From: Spongilla lacustris
Taxonomy: Eukaryota; Porifera; Demospongiae; Spongillida; Spongillidae
Assembly (NCBI GenBank): GCA_949361645.1
Contig: OX442429.1
Coordinates: 6,832,290 to 6,896,289, forward strand
Direction of reading: 5' to 3'
DNA: 64,000 bases
Shown piece after piece: positions 11,050 through 30,400 of the stretch (positions are counted from its first letter, which is position 1; every line of letters begins with the position of its first letter). Made by a program: the position numbers and the translations under genes. The notes under the pieces were generated by a model. It ran no database searches and was not told the DNA's origin. It saw nothing but the letters and a program-made list of their open reading frames with translations.

Positions 11050-13428
11050 TTCTATATTTAATAAACGATTCGTATACTAAATTTACGTCATCAACATGTA
11101 TAAGGATTTGCAGTTACGTAATCCGCCTTAGTAACCGTTGCTACGGCGCAATGTGAGTGGCAATCAATATGTTAGAGTTGCATGCATTTTTGCTCTCGTG
11201 CGCTTCTATGGAGGGTGAATGCAGCAATCAGTTGTCTGCGTTGTATGACTCGTTGCCTGAGACTTAAAAGAAGTGTTAAGCTACGTTGGGACGCGATGAC
11301 TCGACGAGGACGCGTGGTATAGGCCTACTTATACCATCGTATCTGGAAGCTGTATAGAGTGGCAGCAGCATTGCTAATAATTAATATGCAGACACATATA
11401 TCTATTTGATCACAAGCCTTGGTCCATCTTCTTCTCGAAACAATTAACCTAAACTGAAGCGTGTATGAGACACTTCATGACTTCATGATCAATCTTCTTC
11501 TTAGCTACCAGTTCATGTAAGAAAAAGCTGCCCAATAGAAGGTTCCATACTGCCTGCCCTAAAATGAAACACAATTGGTGCACATACAGTTCTGCCTTGA
11601 ATTAGCTCTACATGTGTGTAACGTCCATTTTTATCTCAAACAGGTACAATTAACTAATGCACAACTGACCAAAAATATAACAACAATCTTAATCAAAGAA
11701 TATTGATTTTGTGACACAAATTATGAAAGTTCAATCACTTGCTCCATGTGAAATAAAAGCACCAATAAAAAAGTTCAGTACTGACGGCATTACACAAACA
11801 GTGTTTTTGAACAACATAATGGAGAAATGGGAAGTGAGAGATGCATGTAAATGTAAGTTGTGCCGATCTAGCAAATTTTGCTCTCTGCATGAGTAAGCAA
11901 CTCCAAGGTCTATATCAGTATGGATGAAAACAAGCTGTAGATAGTGATACGATGATCTCGAACCACTGACTGAGACACATAGTAGCAGATCTCAGAAGCA
12001 AAAAACTGTGTTTGCAACTTAGTGTTTTGCTGTACAGTAGTCCTGCATGGTACAACTGACAAAATAATAATAATAATTTTAAAAAACATTTTCAACCCTC
12101 GCCCATGCAGTAATAATCATTATCGCGGACGAACCGGGACTGGGTAGATGTCATGTACCTTCAACGTTGAAGCTACTAAGCCTGCTGTGTAATAAAAGAA
12201 GATTATTACGGTAAGCATGCAGTACATTGTAATTTATAGACAATTTTAGCCGGACTCTAAAAATGATTTTCTAGCCTCGTAAAGTTGCATTCAGAAGGGC
12301 GTTTAGTAGATCAAACATGCGACGACTCTGCTGAAGCCTATTATTTCAATGTAGAACTAGTAAGAGCGCAATTCGAATAAACGTCCCAAACCTTTAGCAT
12401 GCACGCTAAAAATGACCGCAGACACCTCAAGTTGGCCCAAGCTCGATAACTTTTCTAATTCGGTCACACATTCACGATGCCAGATTTTAGCTTACTGTCA
12501 TTCAAATCAACCAAATAACAGAACTAAACAACATAATATACAACAAGTGTTACATTTTTCACTATAGATCACACAAATTAATAAGATTGCATATCATTAC
12601 AATGGGACAGTGAAAACAAATATGGCTGAAAACATGCTAAAACGTCATCAGTGTGTTGCTAGTGAGCAGGGAGTGCTGCTCCATCATCAAACCCTATACC
12701 CCATCACCATTCCACTTTAGAGCCGCACAAACACAGGCTAGCAAAAATGATAGCCTAGTTCTGACAAAACCAACTGTTCCTGAGTATGACCTCAATTTTT
12801 ACATACATTGTTTATTTACTCTTGCAGATAGAGTTTCGGGTCGCACTGGCCAGGCAAAATCATGTGTTGTCAATCAGCTGTACCAAAGATTAGCCATCAC
12901 ATTGCAGAGGCAACATGTGTGTGCAATGATTGCCAGGCAGCCATTGTAAATAAGAATTTGAACATGAACTTTTCTTTTTAAAATGTATTACGTATTCTGC
13001 ATGTACCTTGTTTTTTCTCATAATAATAATAATAATAGCCATACATGTAGGTAAGTGATATGTACTGGCCATATCCATGTACAAAGACATGGAGGAGCTA
13101 AGCCCAAGATACACAACAAACAAATACATACACACATACATATACATACAGTAGAGTGCAGGCAGTTTGTGGTCTTCAGACTACATGGCAGTGTGCTACC
13201 AATCTTGAAAAGCATCCTCATGCTGAGAGTGATCAGCAGCACTGCAGAAGGGATATAGGTGTCCTGTCACTCCCCCTACCCCTATCCCATCCCGTCACTC
13301 CCCCTATCCCATCCCGTCACTCCCGTACCCCTTGTCCCTCCCTATCCCATATTCGCTATTTCCTATTCCTACTCCCCTTATCCCCTGTCCCTTCCCTTAC
13401 CCCCTGTCACACTCCCTACCCCTAAACC
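11050..13428. other. Intergenic region between MALT1-like and OFD1-like genes
   Basis: I see no gene. The first few hundred bases upstream of 11049 should hold the MALT1-like promoter, but I see no clear TATA box. The rest is AT-rich with short open frames lacking recognisable domains. A CCCTATCCC-type pyrimidine-rich tract occupies about 13260-13430 next to the OFD1-like 3' end. Confidence 0.5.
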
Positions 13429-20694
<7,266 letters not shown>

Positions 20695-20896
20695 TCCCAC
20701 AAAAAGATAAACAACCACTTCCCTAAAGCGCGCCCATCCAATTAAATCATTGGAAGCGCGCTCCTTTTAGAATCACAAGGGTTAACTACAAAAGACGGTA
20801 AGCGTTCAAAACGAAGAGTACACTTTGTGACTGAACGCTGGGGAATTCTTGGCTTGCATAGTGTAATTGAAGTTTTTAACCATTTCTCCGCAGGCC
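20695..20896. promoter_or_regulatory. Bidirectional promoter region, OFD1-like / OST4
   Basis: Two divergent start codons, 20694 (minus) and 20897 (plus), are separated by about 200 bp. On the plus side a donor at 20798 (GACG|GTAAGC) and an acceptor ending at about 20893 (TTTCTCCGCAG) suggest a 96-bp 5'-UTR intron in OST4, which confines the shared promoter to roughly 20700-20790. No TATA box is evident. Confidence 0.6.
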
Positions 20897-21013
20897 ATGA
20901 TCTCCGATGTGCAATTGGCAATTTTTGTAAACGTACTTGGAGTTACTCTCTTCCTGCTGGTTGTACTGTACCACTACGTTGCCGCTAACAACCCAAAGCT
21001 CAAGCCAGAATGA
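20897..21013 (+). CDS. OST4: OST4, oligosaccharyltransferase 4-kDa subunit
   Basis: A 38-residue protein starting [16 protein letters not shown] and ending NNPKLKPE. It matches animal OST4 almost residue for residue (MITDVQLAIF…[10 protein letters not shown] in human). OST4 is a single-pass ER membrane subunit that stabilises the catalytic STT3 subunit during N-glycosylation. Residues 10-30 form the membrane helix ([13 protein letters not shown]). The coding sequence is intronless; a 5'-UTR intron probably ends just before the start. It is easily missed because of its size. Confidence 0.97.
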   Translation: MISDVQLAIFVNVLGVTLFLLVVLYHYVAANNPKLKPE

Positions 21014-21230
21014 GACAACTCGTTGCGTATGTCATTTTATATGTTCATTTATTTTGATGGCTGTAAAACAACACAAAAAAAGATGCAAAATTTTTTAAAT
21101 AGACATGAGGGCTCGTAGCAACTTGTCTCTGATGTTAACGCGTTTGTCCAGTACAGGGCCCGGTCTATAGTAGGGAATTCATAAGGTATTTATGTTTAAA
21201 ATACAAGCATTAGAAGACAATAAAAGCCTT

Positions 21231-22323
21231 TTACTTGTGGACAAACGCTGTGAGAGTAGTTTCTGCTTCACGGGAAAAATATGGCTGTTTAACGACGTAC
21301 TCCAGCGCCATGAGTGGACCTTCCACATCCTTTATGTACTTAAATGCTTTGTTCTCACTCTATATTTTTGTCATGGGAAAGGAGTGTTAATGAAATAGGA
21401 AAATACCCAATCACTGGCACCTTTATCAGGCCAACTTGAACCAGCATAGCATTAAGGAGAGCCGAAGAATTTCTTTCAAAAGGTTGTGCCAAAATTGCAT
21501 CTACAACAGAACACAAGTTATTAGCCACATGTGGCCCATCCCTTTTGGCCCACCTATGGTATCCTCCATTGCCTTCTTCACACTTCCATATGCGTCTCCG
21601 GTGTAACAAGATGTTACTTTGCAGTAGAGGGCAGCTACTTCATCAACAGAAGGGTTGTTCTGTTTAGTGGAAAACAGACAGCATTCCCCAACACCTCTAC
21701 ACACACACACACACTGACTTTCAACCTCCTACTCACCCCTAATGTGTCGACAATAGCCTGTGCCCTGTTGTTGCCCAGTGCAACAAGGTTTTCACTGCTA
21801 GGGTGGGCAATGTATTCTTCAACAGTTATCTGTAAAAATAGTATTTTTATTTAATTTATGTATTATTGTTTCATCTGCATGAAGGTTCTTAAAATAAATA
21901 GACAAGTGCATTATATATGAAGTGACAGCTGTTGGCATGATGTGAAGGCAGGTGGTGCTTTTCTGTCTGCTGTGGCACGCTCACTGCTAGTGCCTTACTG
22001 TCACAGCAGAACCTTCCTCTCCACGACTTTCGCTCCCTCCATTGCATTCCCCTTCATCTTCATCCTCCTCCTCCTCGTCCCTGCACTTTGACGAGTTCTC
22101 CTCACTCTCGCTCCCTTCCCCGTCTTCTCTGGTACTGTTGCCCTCCTCGTTCTCGGACTCTCCACCTTCGTCCTCACTTAGTGTTCCAAGGACCTCCAAG
22201 TGGCCTTTCGATGACATCACCTCCTTTATCGTCTCCACGCCCTCCTCACCGAAGCAGTTGCCTGCAAGTGAATGAGAGGGCAGAACCCCCAAACCATCAT
22301 CACAATGCTACCCATGCAGTGCA

Positions 22324-22354
<31 letters not shown>

Positions 22355-23826
22355 ACCATTGAGGTCCACTTTCTTCAAGTCCTGTTTGTTGCCTAGTGCA
22401 TTGATGATGGCAGTGCCTGCATCCGTGTTCAACTCGCAATATGAAAGATTCAGTTCCTGCAGCAACAATGTGAGAAGGTCCTAGGTATCTATTCACAACT
22501 TGAGAACATTTCCACGCACCTGAAGAAGCTTGTGCCCCTCTTGGATTGCTTTGGAAATTGCTACAGCTCCACCTGGTCGAACAAGACAGTCACCAAAATT
22601 TATCACCCGAAGTTGCTGCAAATTGGGTAGGGCCTGCAAGGAAGGCAACACTGAACACCTTCAACGTTGTCCTGGAGAGAGAATGCCTCAAACCCACCTC
22701 AGCCATTGCACAAGCGCCTTCCTGAGTGAAGGTGTTATCGTTCAGATCGATGATCTGGAGGTTAGGATTCTTGCCAAAGGCCCTAGCAAGTGCTGCAATA
22801 CCATCTGCAGTTATCCCATTCTGGGGCATTGAAACTTGAACAAGTGTTCCGATCAGCTGTAAAAGAACGCAAATAGCTATGTTGCAAATGCCCCCCAACA
22901 CCTTGTTTGAACACACACACACGAGTCGAAATTGCTGACCCCAACATCAACATGCTAACCACCCCATCATAGATGCCCCTAATCCTGCTTTTATATGAAC
23001 AAAGGACACACATACCCATGCATACACACACACTCACCACCCCACATGCACTCTACACACCTCAAATACTGCTGCAAGGGCAGTGGCCCCAACGTTCTCG
23101 AGCCTATTCCTCCCAGCAACAAACACTTCTAGGGCAAAGCGGGCTCCGGCGAGCTGAGCCTCGTTGTAGCAATCTTCCAGCGCCTTTGCCAACGCCTATC
23201 ACAACACAATGGTGAAAATGGGCACGGCAGATTACGTCTTAAGGGTTACCTTTCCACCGCCAATTCCAAGCCCATTGTTATTGAACTTTAGCACCTTGAT
23301 TGTAAATGCAGCTGGACTGGTTAGGAGTGTGACTATGCCCTTCACGCCAGCAAGGCCGAACGCGTTGTCGCTCAGGTCCAACTCCACCAGCTGTGCTCCT
23401 GACGCCACCACGCCGTTGCCTAGTGACGTCTAGACCACACTACACTCACAACGTGCCTCAAAAACGTTTGGGTATCGAGCTGTTTACCAGGGAGCGTGGG
23501 ATCTCGTCGGTGAGCCTGCTCACAAACATGTCGCTCCAGAGTAGCCTCTTGACGGTGGGTATGTTAGAGAGCGCCTCCCCAATCGCCTCGCAAGCCCCAA
23601 CTCCGAAGGAGTTTCCACTCAGCCTCAGCGTGTTCAGCCCATCGCATTTTTTAATCAATCCTATGATGCTGGCCACTGCAAATATGGAGAAATCAGCAAT
23701 GTGTGGATACTGTAACTTAAGTGAGTTACCATCTGCACTTGAATCCAACTTCTTATTTTCACCAGGGATCAGTGGTCCCTTTTCCTCTTCGTCGAGGTAG
23801 CGCTGCACAGGCGCATCCTTAGCCAT
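21231..23826 (-). CDS. RANGAP1: Ran GTPase-activating protein 1
   Basis: RanGAP1 stimulates GTP hydrolysis by Ran and drives nucleocytoplasmic transport; in animals its C-terminus is SUMO-modified for binding to nuclear-pore RanBP2. The start is [10 protein letters not shown] at 23826. LRR exons follow: [31 protein letters not shown] (human HWSDMFTGRL), VHMP-type [32 protein letters not shown] and [11 protein letters not shown]. The acidic stretch is at about 22250-22000 ([11 protein letters not shown] and [11 protein letters not shown]). The C-terminal SUMO/RanBP2 domain comes from exons near 21835-21737 ([19 protein letters not shown]), about 21660-21558, 21500-21421 (ending VQVGLIK) and 21359-21231 ([20 protein letters not shown], stop after TAFVHK). 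The human counterpart around the SUMO site is LLKSEDK; here the junction gives LIKSENK. Confidence 0.95.
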
Positions 23827-23988
23827 TTATTGATTTAATACTGCAATAATTTTAAAAGTAACCGCTCCTACTAACATGTCGGGTGACCAGATTTGGCAAA
23901 AAGGGTATTTCCCTTCGTAATTTTTACTCCATACCTACATTTATACGTTCTTCGAAAGGATGAATGTTTATAGCAGCAGGTAGCTGGT
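23827..23988. promoter_or_regulatory. Bidirectional promoter region, RANGAP1 / OTUD4-like
   Basis: The divergent start codons of RANGAP1 (23826, minus) and the OTUD4-like gene (23989, plus) are only 162 bp apart, so both promoters and both 5' UTRs must lie here or overlap. No TATA box is clear. Confidence 0.65.
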
Positions 23989-26388
23989 ATGGGCAAGAAG
24001 AAACTTAAGTCGAAGAAACCGGCTTCATTAGCCGAACATTTGAGCAAGAACAAGCTGTGGAAGAAGCCGATTGCCAAGGATGGTTCATGCTTGTTCAGAG
24101 CTATAGCCGAGCAGGCAAGTCTCTTTTCGCGCTTTAATTGGAGCTTGTTTGATCCCTTCGTACAACCTCTAGGTGAGTGTTTGCCAAGAATCACATCTCG
24201 AAGTGCGCCGCAAATGCGCAGATTACATAGCGGAACACAGCGACCATTTTAAAGAGGTGAGGTACAGGTGTTCTTGTCCAAGTCATCAGTGCTGTTCGCA
24301 TTTTAGTTTCTCACCAAGTCTCCCAAAGCCTACGCCGATATACTGAAAAACGCAAGCGTTAGTGCCCAGCCGCCCCCCGTCAAGCGTAGTTGCAAATCAT
24401 TTCCGCGTATTGGTTTACACAGGTGTGGGGTGGAGAGGTGGAGTTGGCGGCTCTCAGCCAGCTGTACTCGAGGTCCATAGTGGTGTTCGTAGAATCGGAA
24501 AGCAGAGTGGAAGAGAAGATATTCCCGTGCTCTGCAGAGAGCAATAGCACAACTGCTGACGAATTGACCAATCCGGTGAGAGATCAGACATTTACTGACA
24601 TATCTACTCTTTGGTGTGTGTTCCACGCTGCCTACTTACCACCTCATCTCTGTCACCATCATTTCTTGCCCAGATCATGTTGGCTTATCTCGATGGCAAC
24701 CACTACGATAGTGTCTGCTCAATTGAGCACAAAGAAACTATGAGTTTTTGCCAATGTACGTGTGTGTGTGTGTGAGTGTGTGTGTGTGTGTGCGTGCATG
24801 TGTGAGTGTGTGTGTGTATGTGTGTGAGTGTGTGTATGTGTGTGAGTGTGTGTATGTGTGTGAGTGTGTGTGTGTGTATTACTGCAACTTCATTGTTGTC
24901 ACAACCATCTCCCTCCTTATTATGTATTGTAGCCATTGTCTTTGAGACTGCAAATAGAGCTCTCCATCAAGCAAGGGGGGATGGTGATAGTGTGATGTAT
25001 GACCTGGACCCCTCCACATATCGTAACATTCCATTGGAGGTCTACCAGCACCAGAAAGTTTGTAAGATATCATTTTTCAAAAGAAAAAAAAAAAAAAAAA
25101 AAAAAACCCCTTGTGGGTTGTGGGTGTTTTTTGAGATGGCCCTTGGGCCCTAGGTATGGAGATACATAACCATGAGGTCGCTGCAACGATGCAGTTTGAA
25201 GTGGATGACGTCTGTGAAGTGAGTTTGCCTCCTTCCCCTGTCCCTGCCCCCACCCCTTCCCTCAAGCTTGACGGCTTGTGCAACTTTATTCTACCCACCT
25301 CCTCCCCTTCTCTTCCTCCCCTCCCCCTTATCTTCCCCCCCTTCTCTCCCCCCTCCTTATCTTTTCCTCCATCCCCCCTTCTCTCTCCCCCCCCCCCCCC
25401 CCTTATCTTTTCCTCCATCCCCCCCCCCCCCCCCCCCCCCTTATCTTTTCCTCCATCCCCCCCCCCCCCCCCCAGGTAACAGTTGGTTCAGAGGTCCTTT
25501 TGGCAAAAGTAGTCCAACAAAGTGTATCTCCTGGGAAGTATAAGGTGAGGGGATACAGGGGTCCCTATGGAGGGTGACCTCCCTTATAAGGTAAAGGATC
25601 CCTATGGAGGGTGGCCTCCCTTATAAGGTAAGGGGTGGGGTGAGGTGATGAGGGAGCCTGGTGGAGATGATCCCTATAGAGGGTGACCTCCCTTATAAGG
25701 TAAGGGGTGGGGTGAGGTGATGAGGGAGCCTGGTGGAGATGATCCCTATAGAGGGTGACCTCCCTTATAAGGTAAGGGATTAGGTGACCATCCTTGTAAG
25801 GTAATGGATCCTTTAGAGTGTGACCTCCCTTATAAGGTAAGGGGTGAGGTGAGGTGATGAGGGAGGGTGGAGATGGTCCCTATAGAGGGTGACCTCCCTT
25901 ATAAGGTAAGGGGTGGGGTGAGGTGATGAGGGAGCCTGGTGGAGATGATCCCTATAGAGGGTGACCTCCCTTATAAGGTAAGGGGTGGGGTGAGGTGATG
26001 AGGGAGCCTGGTGGAGATGATCCCTATAGAGGGTGACCTCCCTTATAAGGTAAGGGATTAGGTGACCATCCTTGTAAGGTAATGGATCCTTTAGAGTGTG
26101 ACCTCCCTTATAAGGTAAGGGGTGAGGTGAGGTGATGAGGGAGGGTGGAGATGGTCCCTATAGAGGGTGACCTCCCTTATAAGGTGATGAGGACAGGGAT
26201 GTAGGGTGGGAGGAGAGAAGTGCACAGGAGGGAGGAGCATGTGCCTGATTTGGAAGGGGGCGTGGCTACAGATGCCCTAGTGAGGGATGGGGGGAGAACT
26301 GCACACGTCCCCTTGTGGGGGGAGGAGGGAACTGCACGCGTGGTTCAGGAAAATATCGCGAAATATAGAAAGAGGATAAGTTTAATTG

Positions 26389-26423
<35 letters not shown>

Positions 26424-27424
26424 TGCAGGTTCTCATCACTAGCCAAAACAAAGAGTAAGTTCTATAGGTGGGGGCTCTGTGCATGTGGGAGGTGGTATGT
26501 GAGGGATATGTGGAGGTGGTATGTGAGGGATATGTGGAGGTGGTATGTGAGGGATATGTGAAGGTGGTATGTGAGGGATATGTGGAGGTGGTATGTGAGG
26601 GATATGTGGAGGTGGTATGTGAGGGATATGTGAAGGTGGTATGTGAGGGATATGTGGAGGTGGTATGTGAGGGATATGTGGAGGTGGTATGTGAGGGATA
26701 TGTGGAGGTGGTATGTGAGGGATATGTGGAGTGGTATGTGGTGAGGGATATGTGGAGGTGGTATGTGAGGGATATGTGGAGGTGGTATGTGAGGGATATG
26801 TGGAGGTGGTATGTGAGGGATATGTGGAGTGGTATGTGAGGGATATGTGGAGTGGTATGTGAGGGATATGTGAAGGTGGTATGTGAGGGATATGTGGAGT
26901 GGTATGTGAGGGATATGTGGAGGTGGTATGTGAGGGATATGTGGAGGTGGTATGTGAGGGATATGTGGAGGTGGTATGTGAGGGATATGTGGAGGTGGTA
27001 TGTGAGGGATATGTGGAGGTGGTATGTGAGGGATATGTGGAGGTGGTATGTGAGGGATATGTGGAGGTGGTATGTGAGGGATATGTGGAGGTGGTATGTG
27101 AGGGATATGTGGAGGTGGTATGTGGTGAGGGATATGTGGAGGTGGTATGTGAGGGATATGTGGAGTGGTATGTGGTGAGGGATATGTGGAGTGGTATGTG
27201 AGGGATATGTGGTGTAGTATGTGGGTTTGGTGGAATGATGGATAAGAAGGTTGAAAACTAAACATCTTGCCTTTTGGGAATTTTAATTGTTCAGACGAAA
27301 TAATTTATATGCACACACGTGATTGTTGGAAGATACATGCCTTCTGCTTTGCTTGTCTCATAGGTGTGTGGTGTCCTTCACTGACATGGCAGTACCCAGC
27401 AGTGGAATTTATCGTGAGTCACTA

Positions 27425-27479
<55 letters not shown>

Positions 27480-30400
27480 CACACATGCACACACACATGC
27501 ACACACACACATTTTCCTTTTATTTAGCTTGTCTTTTTTCCCCTCCTCAGCGTATATGAGAGGAGGAGGGGGTGAAGGGAAGGGCACCCAGCAGAAGCAG
27601 CATGGGGGAGACTCAAAGTCCAAAGGAGGTCCCTCACCACATGCAAAGCAGCAAGCAAAAGATGGTCCCCCGGCCAGGCAAAACAGGGAGCCCCCTGGCA
27701 CCGAGGCACAGGGGGAACCCCGGCAGCAGGCAGGGGAAGCCCCTCACATGAGGCAACAGCAGCAGCATGGAGAGTCAAACCAGACAAGGCAGCAGGCGTC
27801 CATTGCAAGAGTCCCTGAAGCATCTGGTCCAGGAGCTCCTGAAGCCCATCATCCGAAGGCCCTGCAAGAAGGAGCTAAACCCTTGCTTCATGGCCGACCA
27901 GCCTCTCAGGGGAAGTCACTGGAACCCAAGGTGTCAGAGGCAAACCAGCAGTCTAGTCCCCAGCCCTTACCTCCACAGGTACGTAGTATGTCTGTACATA
28001 TGCCACCTCATGCCAGGTACTGCGGTGACGTTCACACAGGTACCCAGACCCTCGGCAATAACGACCACTGAGGAGCATTCTGTCACAAAGAACTCCTCCC
28101 CATCCCTTTCTCATGCTCCGGCAAGGTACTCGGAGAGGGTGGTCCCCGCTCCTAACAGGGTCGCTCACAGCTCCGTCACATCAGACGACTTTGATCTGGT
28201 TGGACAGTCGAGCGATGATGAAGGGGCATGTCAGGACACGCCCCTTTCCCACGAGGAGGAGCTCCTGAGGGAGTGTGCGCGTCGCATCCCAGACCAGCTG
28301 GAGACGGGGGCGTGGCAGGAGGAGATCCACCGCCTCAGCAACAAGTTCCAGCTGGGGGTGAGCCTCAAGACGACGCCCCCGCGTGGGTCCTTGAGGGTGG
28401 AGGAGGACGAGGGGGACGAGTGGCCCCCGCTGGAGTGCATGCAGGAAGAGAACAAGTACAGGCAGCCCAGCATGTCTGTGACTGGTGTTGGCATGGCAAC
28501 AACGGTGGAGTGCAATGGTCCATCGTTGCCGCTTCCTGGTAAGGACGTTGTCGTCATGGCGACAACCTTGGAGACGAAAGGTGGAGAGGAGGGGGAGGTG
28601 GATGCCTGCGCTACTGTGATGGTTGTGCCTGACATGGGCATGCCTGTGACAAGTTCTGACATCCCATTGGTGACACTCAGGGATTTGGCCCCGCCCTCAA
28701 TGGATGTCCAGAGTAAGCAAAGGCACAAATCTGCATACACTTCAACATGCCCATAAAGGACCCATTAGGTTTTATTGATACTACCCTTTTTGGACTTAAT
28801 AATGCTCTATAATAACTAGTGGCAGTGGTGTGTTCACATTTGTCAGGTTTCACTGTACTTCAGTTTCATTTTATACTTCTCCTTTTCCTCCTCCCCTCTC
28901 CTCTTCTCCCTCGTTTAGATCCAATTCAGTTTGCTGCAAGTTATTCGTTGCAGGTTAGTGTTGTAGTGTGGGAGTGATTGCACACTCATTTGAGATAAGG
29001 ATTTCATACATTCCTTGTTTTTCCGTCTCAAATTTTTCCAAATGCATGGACCAATATAGATGCTTGTTAACTCTTCAATGTTGTGCGCACACACATCCCA
29101 TATGCCCACAATGACTAACAACAAGCACCCTTCACTTATAACAATTGGCACATTTCTGTGCCTGCTCGTCTGTGTGTATGTGTGTGTTTGTATTTGTGTG
29201 TATTTGTGTATGTTTATGTTCGTGTGTTTATGTGTGTGTTTGTATGTTTTGTGTGTTTATGTGTGTGTTTGTATGTTATGTGTGTGTTTGTATGTTTTGT
29301 GTGTTTATGTGTGTGTTTGTATGTTTTGTGTGTTTATGTGTGTGTTTGTATGTTTTGTGTGTTTATGTGTGTGTTTGTACATGTTTTGTGTGTTTATGTG
29401 TGTGTTTGTATGTTTTGTGTGTTTATAAGTGTGTTTGTATGTTGTGTGTGTTTATGTGTGTGTTTGTATGTTTTGTGTGTTTATGTGTGTGTTTGTACAT
29501 GTTTTGTGTGTTTATGTGTGTGTTTGTATGTTTTGTGTGTTTATGTGTGTGTTTGTATGTTTTGTGTGTTTATGTGTGTGTTTGTATGTTTTGTGTGTTT
29601 ATGTGTGTGTTTGTATGTTTTGTGTGTTTATGTGTGTGTTTGTACATGTTTTGTGTGTTTATGTGTGTGTTTGTACATGTTTTGTGTGTTTATGTGTGTG
29701 TTTGTATGTTTTGTGTGTTTATGTGTGTGTTTGTATGTTTTGTGTGTTTATGTGTGTGTTTGTATGTTTTGTGTGTTTATGTGTGTGTTTGTATGTTTTG
29801 TGTGTTTATGTGTGTGTTTGTATGTTTTGTGTGTTTATGTGTGTGTTTGTATGTTTTGTGTGTTTATGTGTGTGTTTGTATGTTTTGTGTGTTTATGTGT
29901 GTGTTTGTATGTTTTGTGTGTTTATGTGTGTGTTTGTATGTTTTGTGTGTTTATGTGTGTGTTTGTATGTTTTGTGTGTTTATGTGTGTGTTTGTATGTT
30001 TTGTGTGTTTATGTGTGTGTTTGTATGTTTTGTGTGTTTATGTGTGTGTTTGTATGTTTTGTGTGTTTATGTGTGTGTTTGTATGTTTTGTGTGTTTATG
30101 TGTGTGTTTGTATGTTTTGTGTGTTTATGTGTGTGTTTGTATGTTTTGTGTGTTTATGTGTGTGTTTGTATGTTTTGTGTGTTTATGTGTGTGTTTGTAT
30201 GTTTTGTGTGTTTATGTGTGTGTTTGTATGTTTTGTGTGTTTATGTGTGTGTTTGTATGTTTTGTGTGTTTATATGTGTGTTTATGTTTTGCTTCACCCT
30301 TGCAGTGTCTCAAGGTGTACCTTGCACATGGGGGTGGGGGTGCAGACCAGCTGGCTATACAACTGATGATGTCACGGCTCCAGGAACATCTCGAGGGGAG

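Noticed and set aside
26462..27265. 267-codon minus-strand frame rich in IPPPHIPH
   Set aside because: It is a by-product of the 24-bp minisatellite on the non-coding strand, with no splice context or domain.
29160..30292. CRISPR-like array of regular repeats
   Set aside because: The 29-bp units are contiguous with no unique spacers, and the context is a eukaryotic intron; it is a minisatellite.
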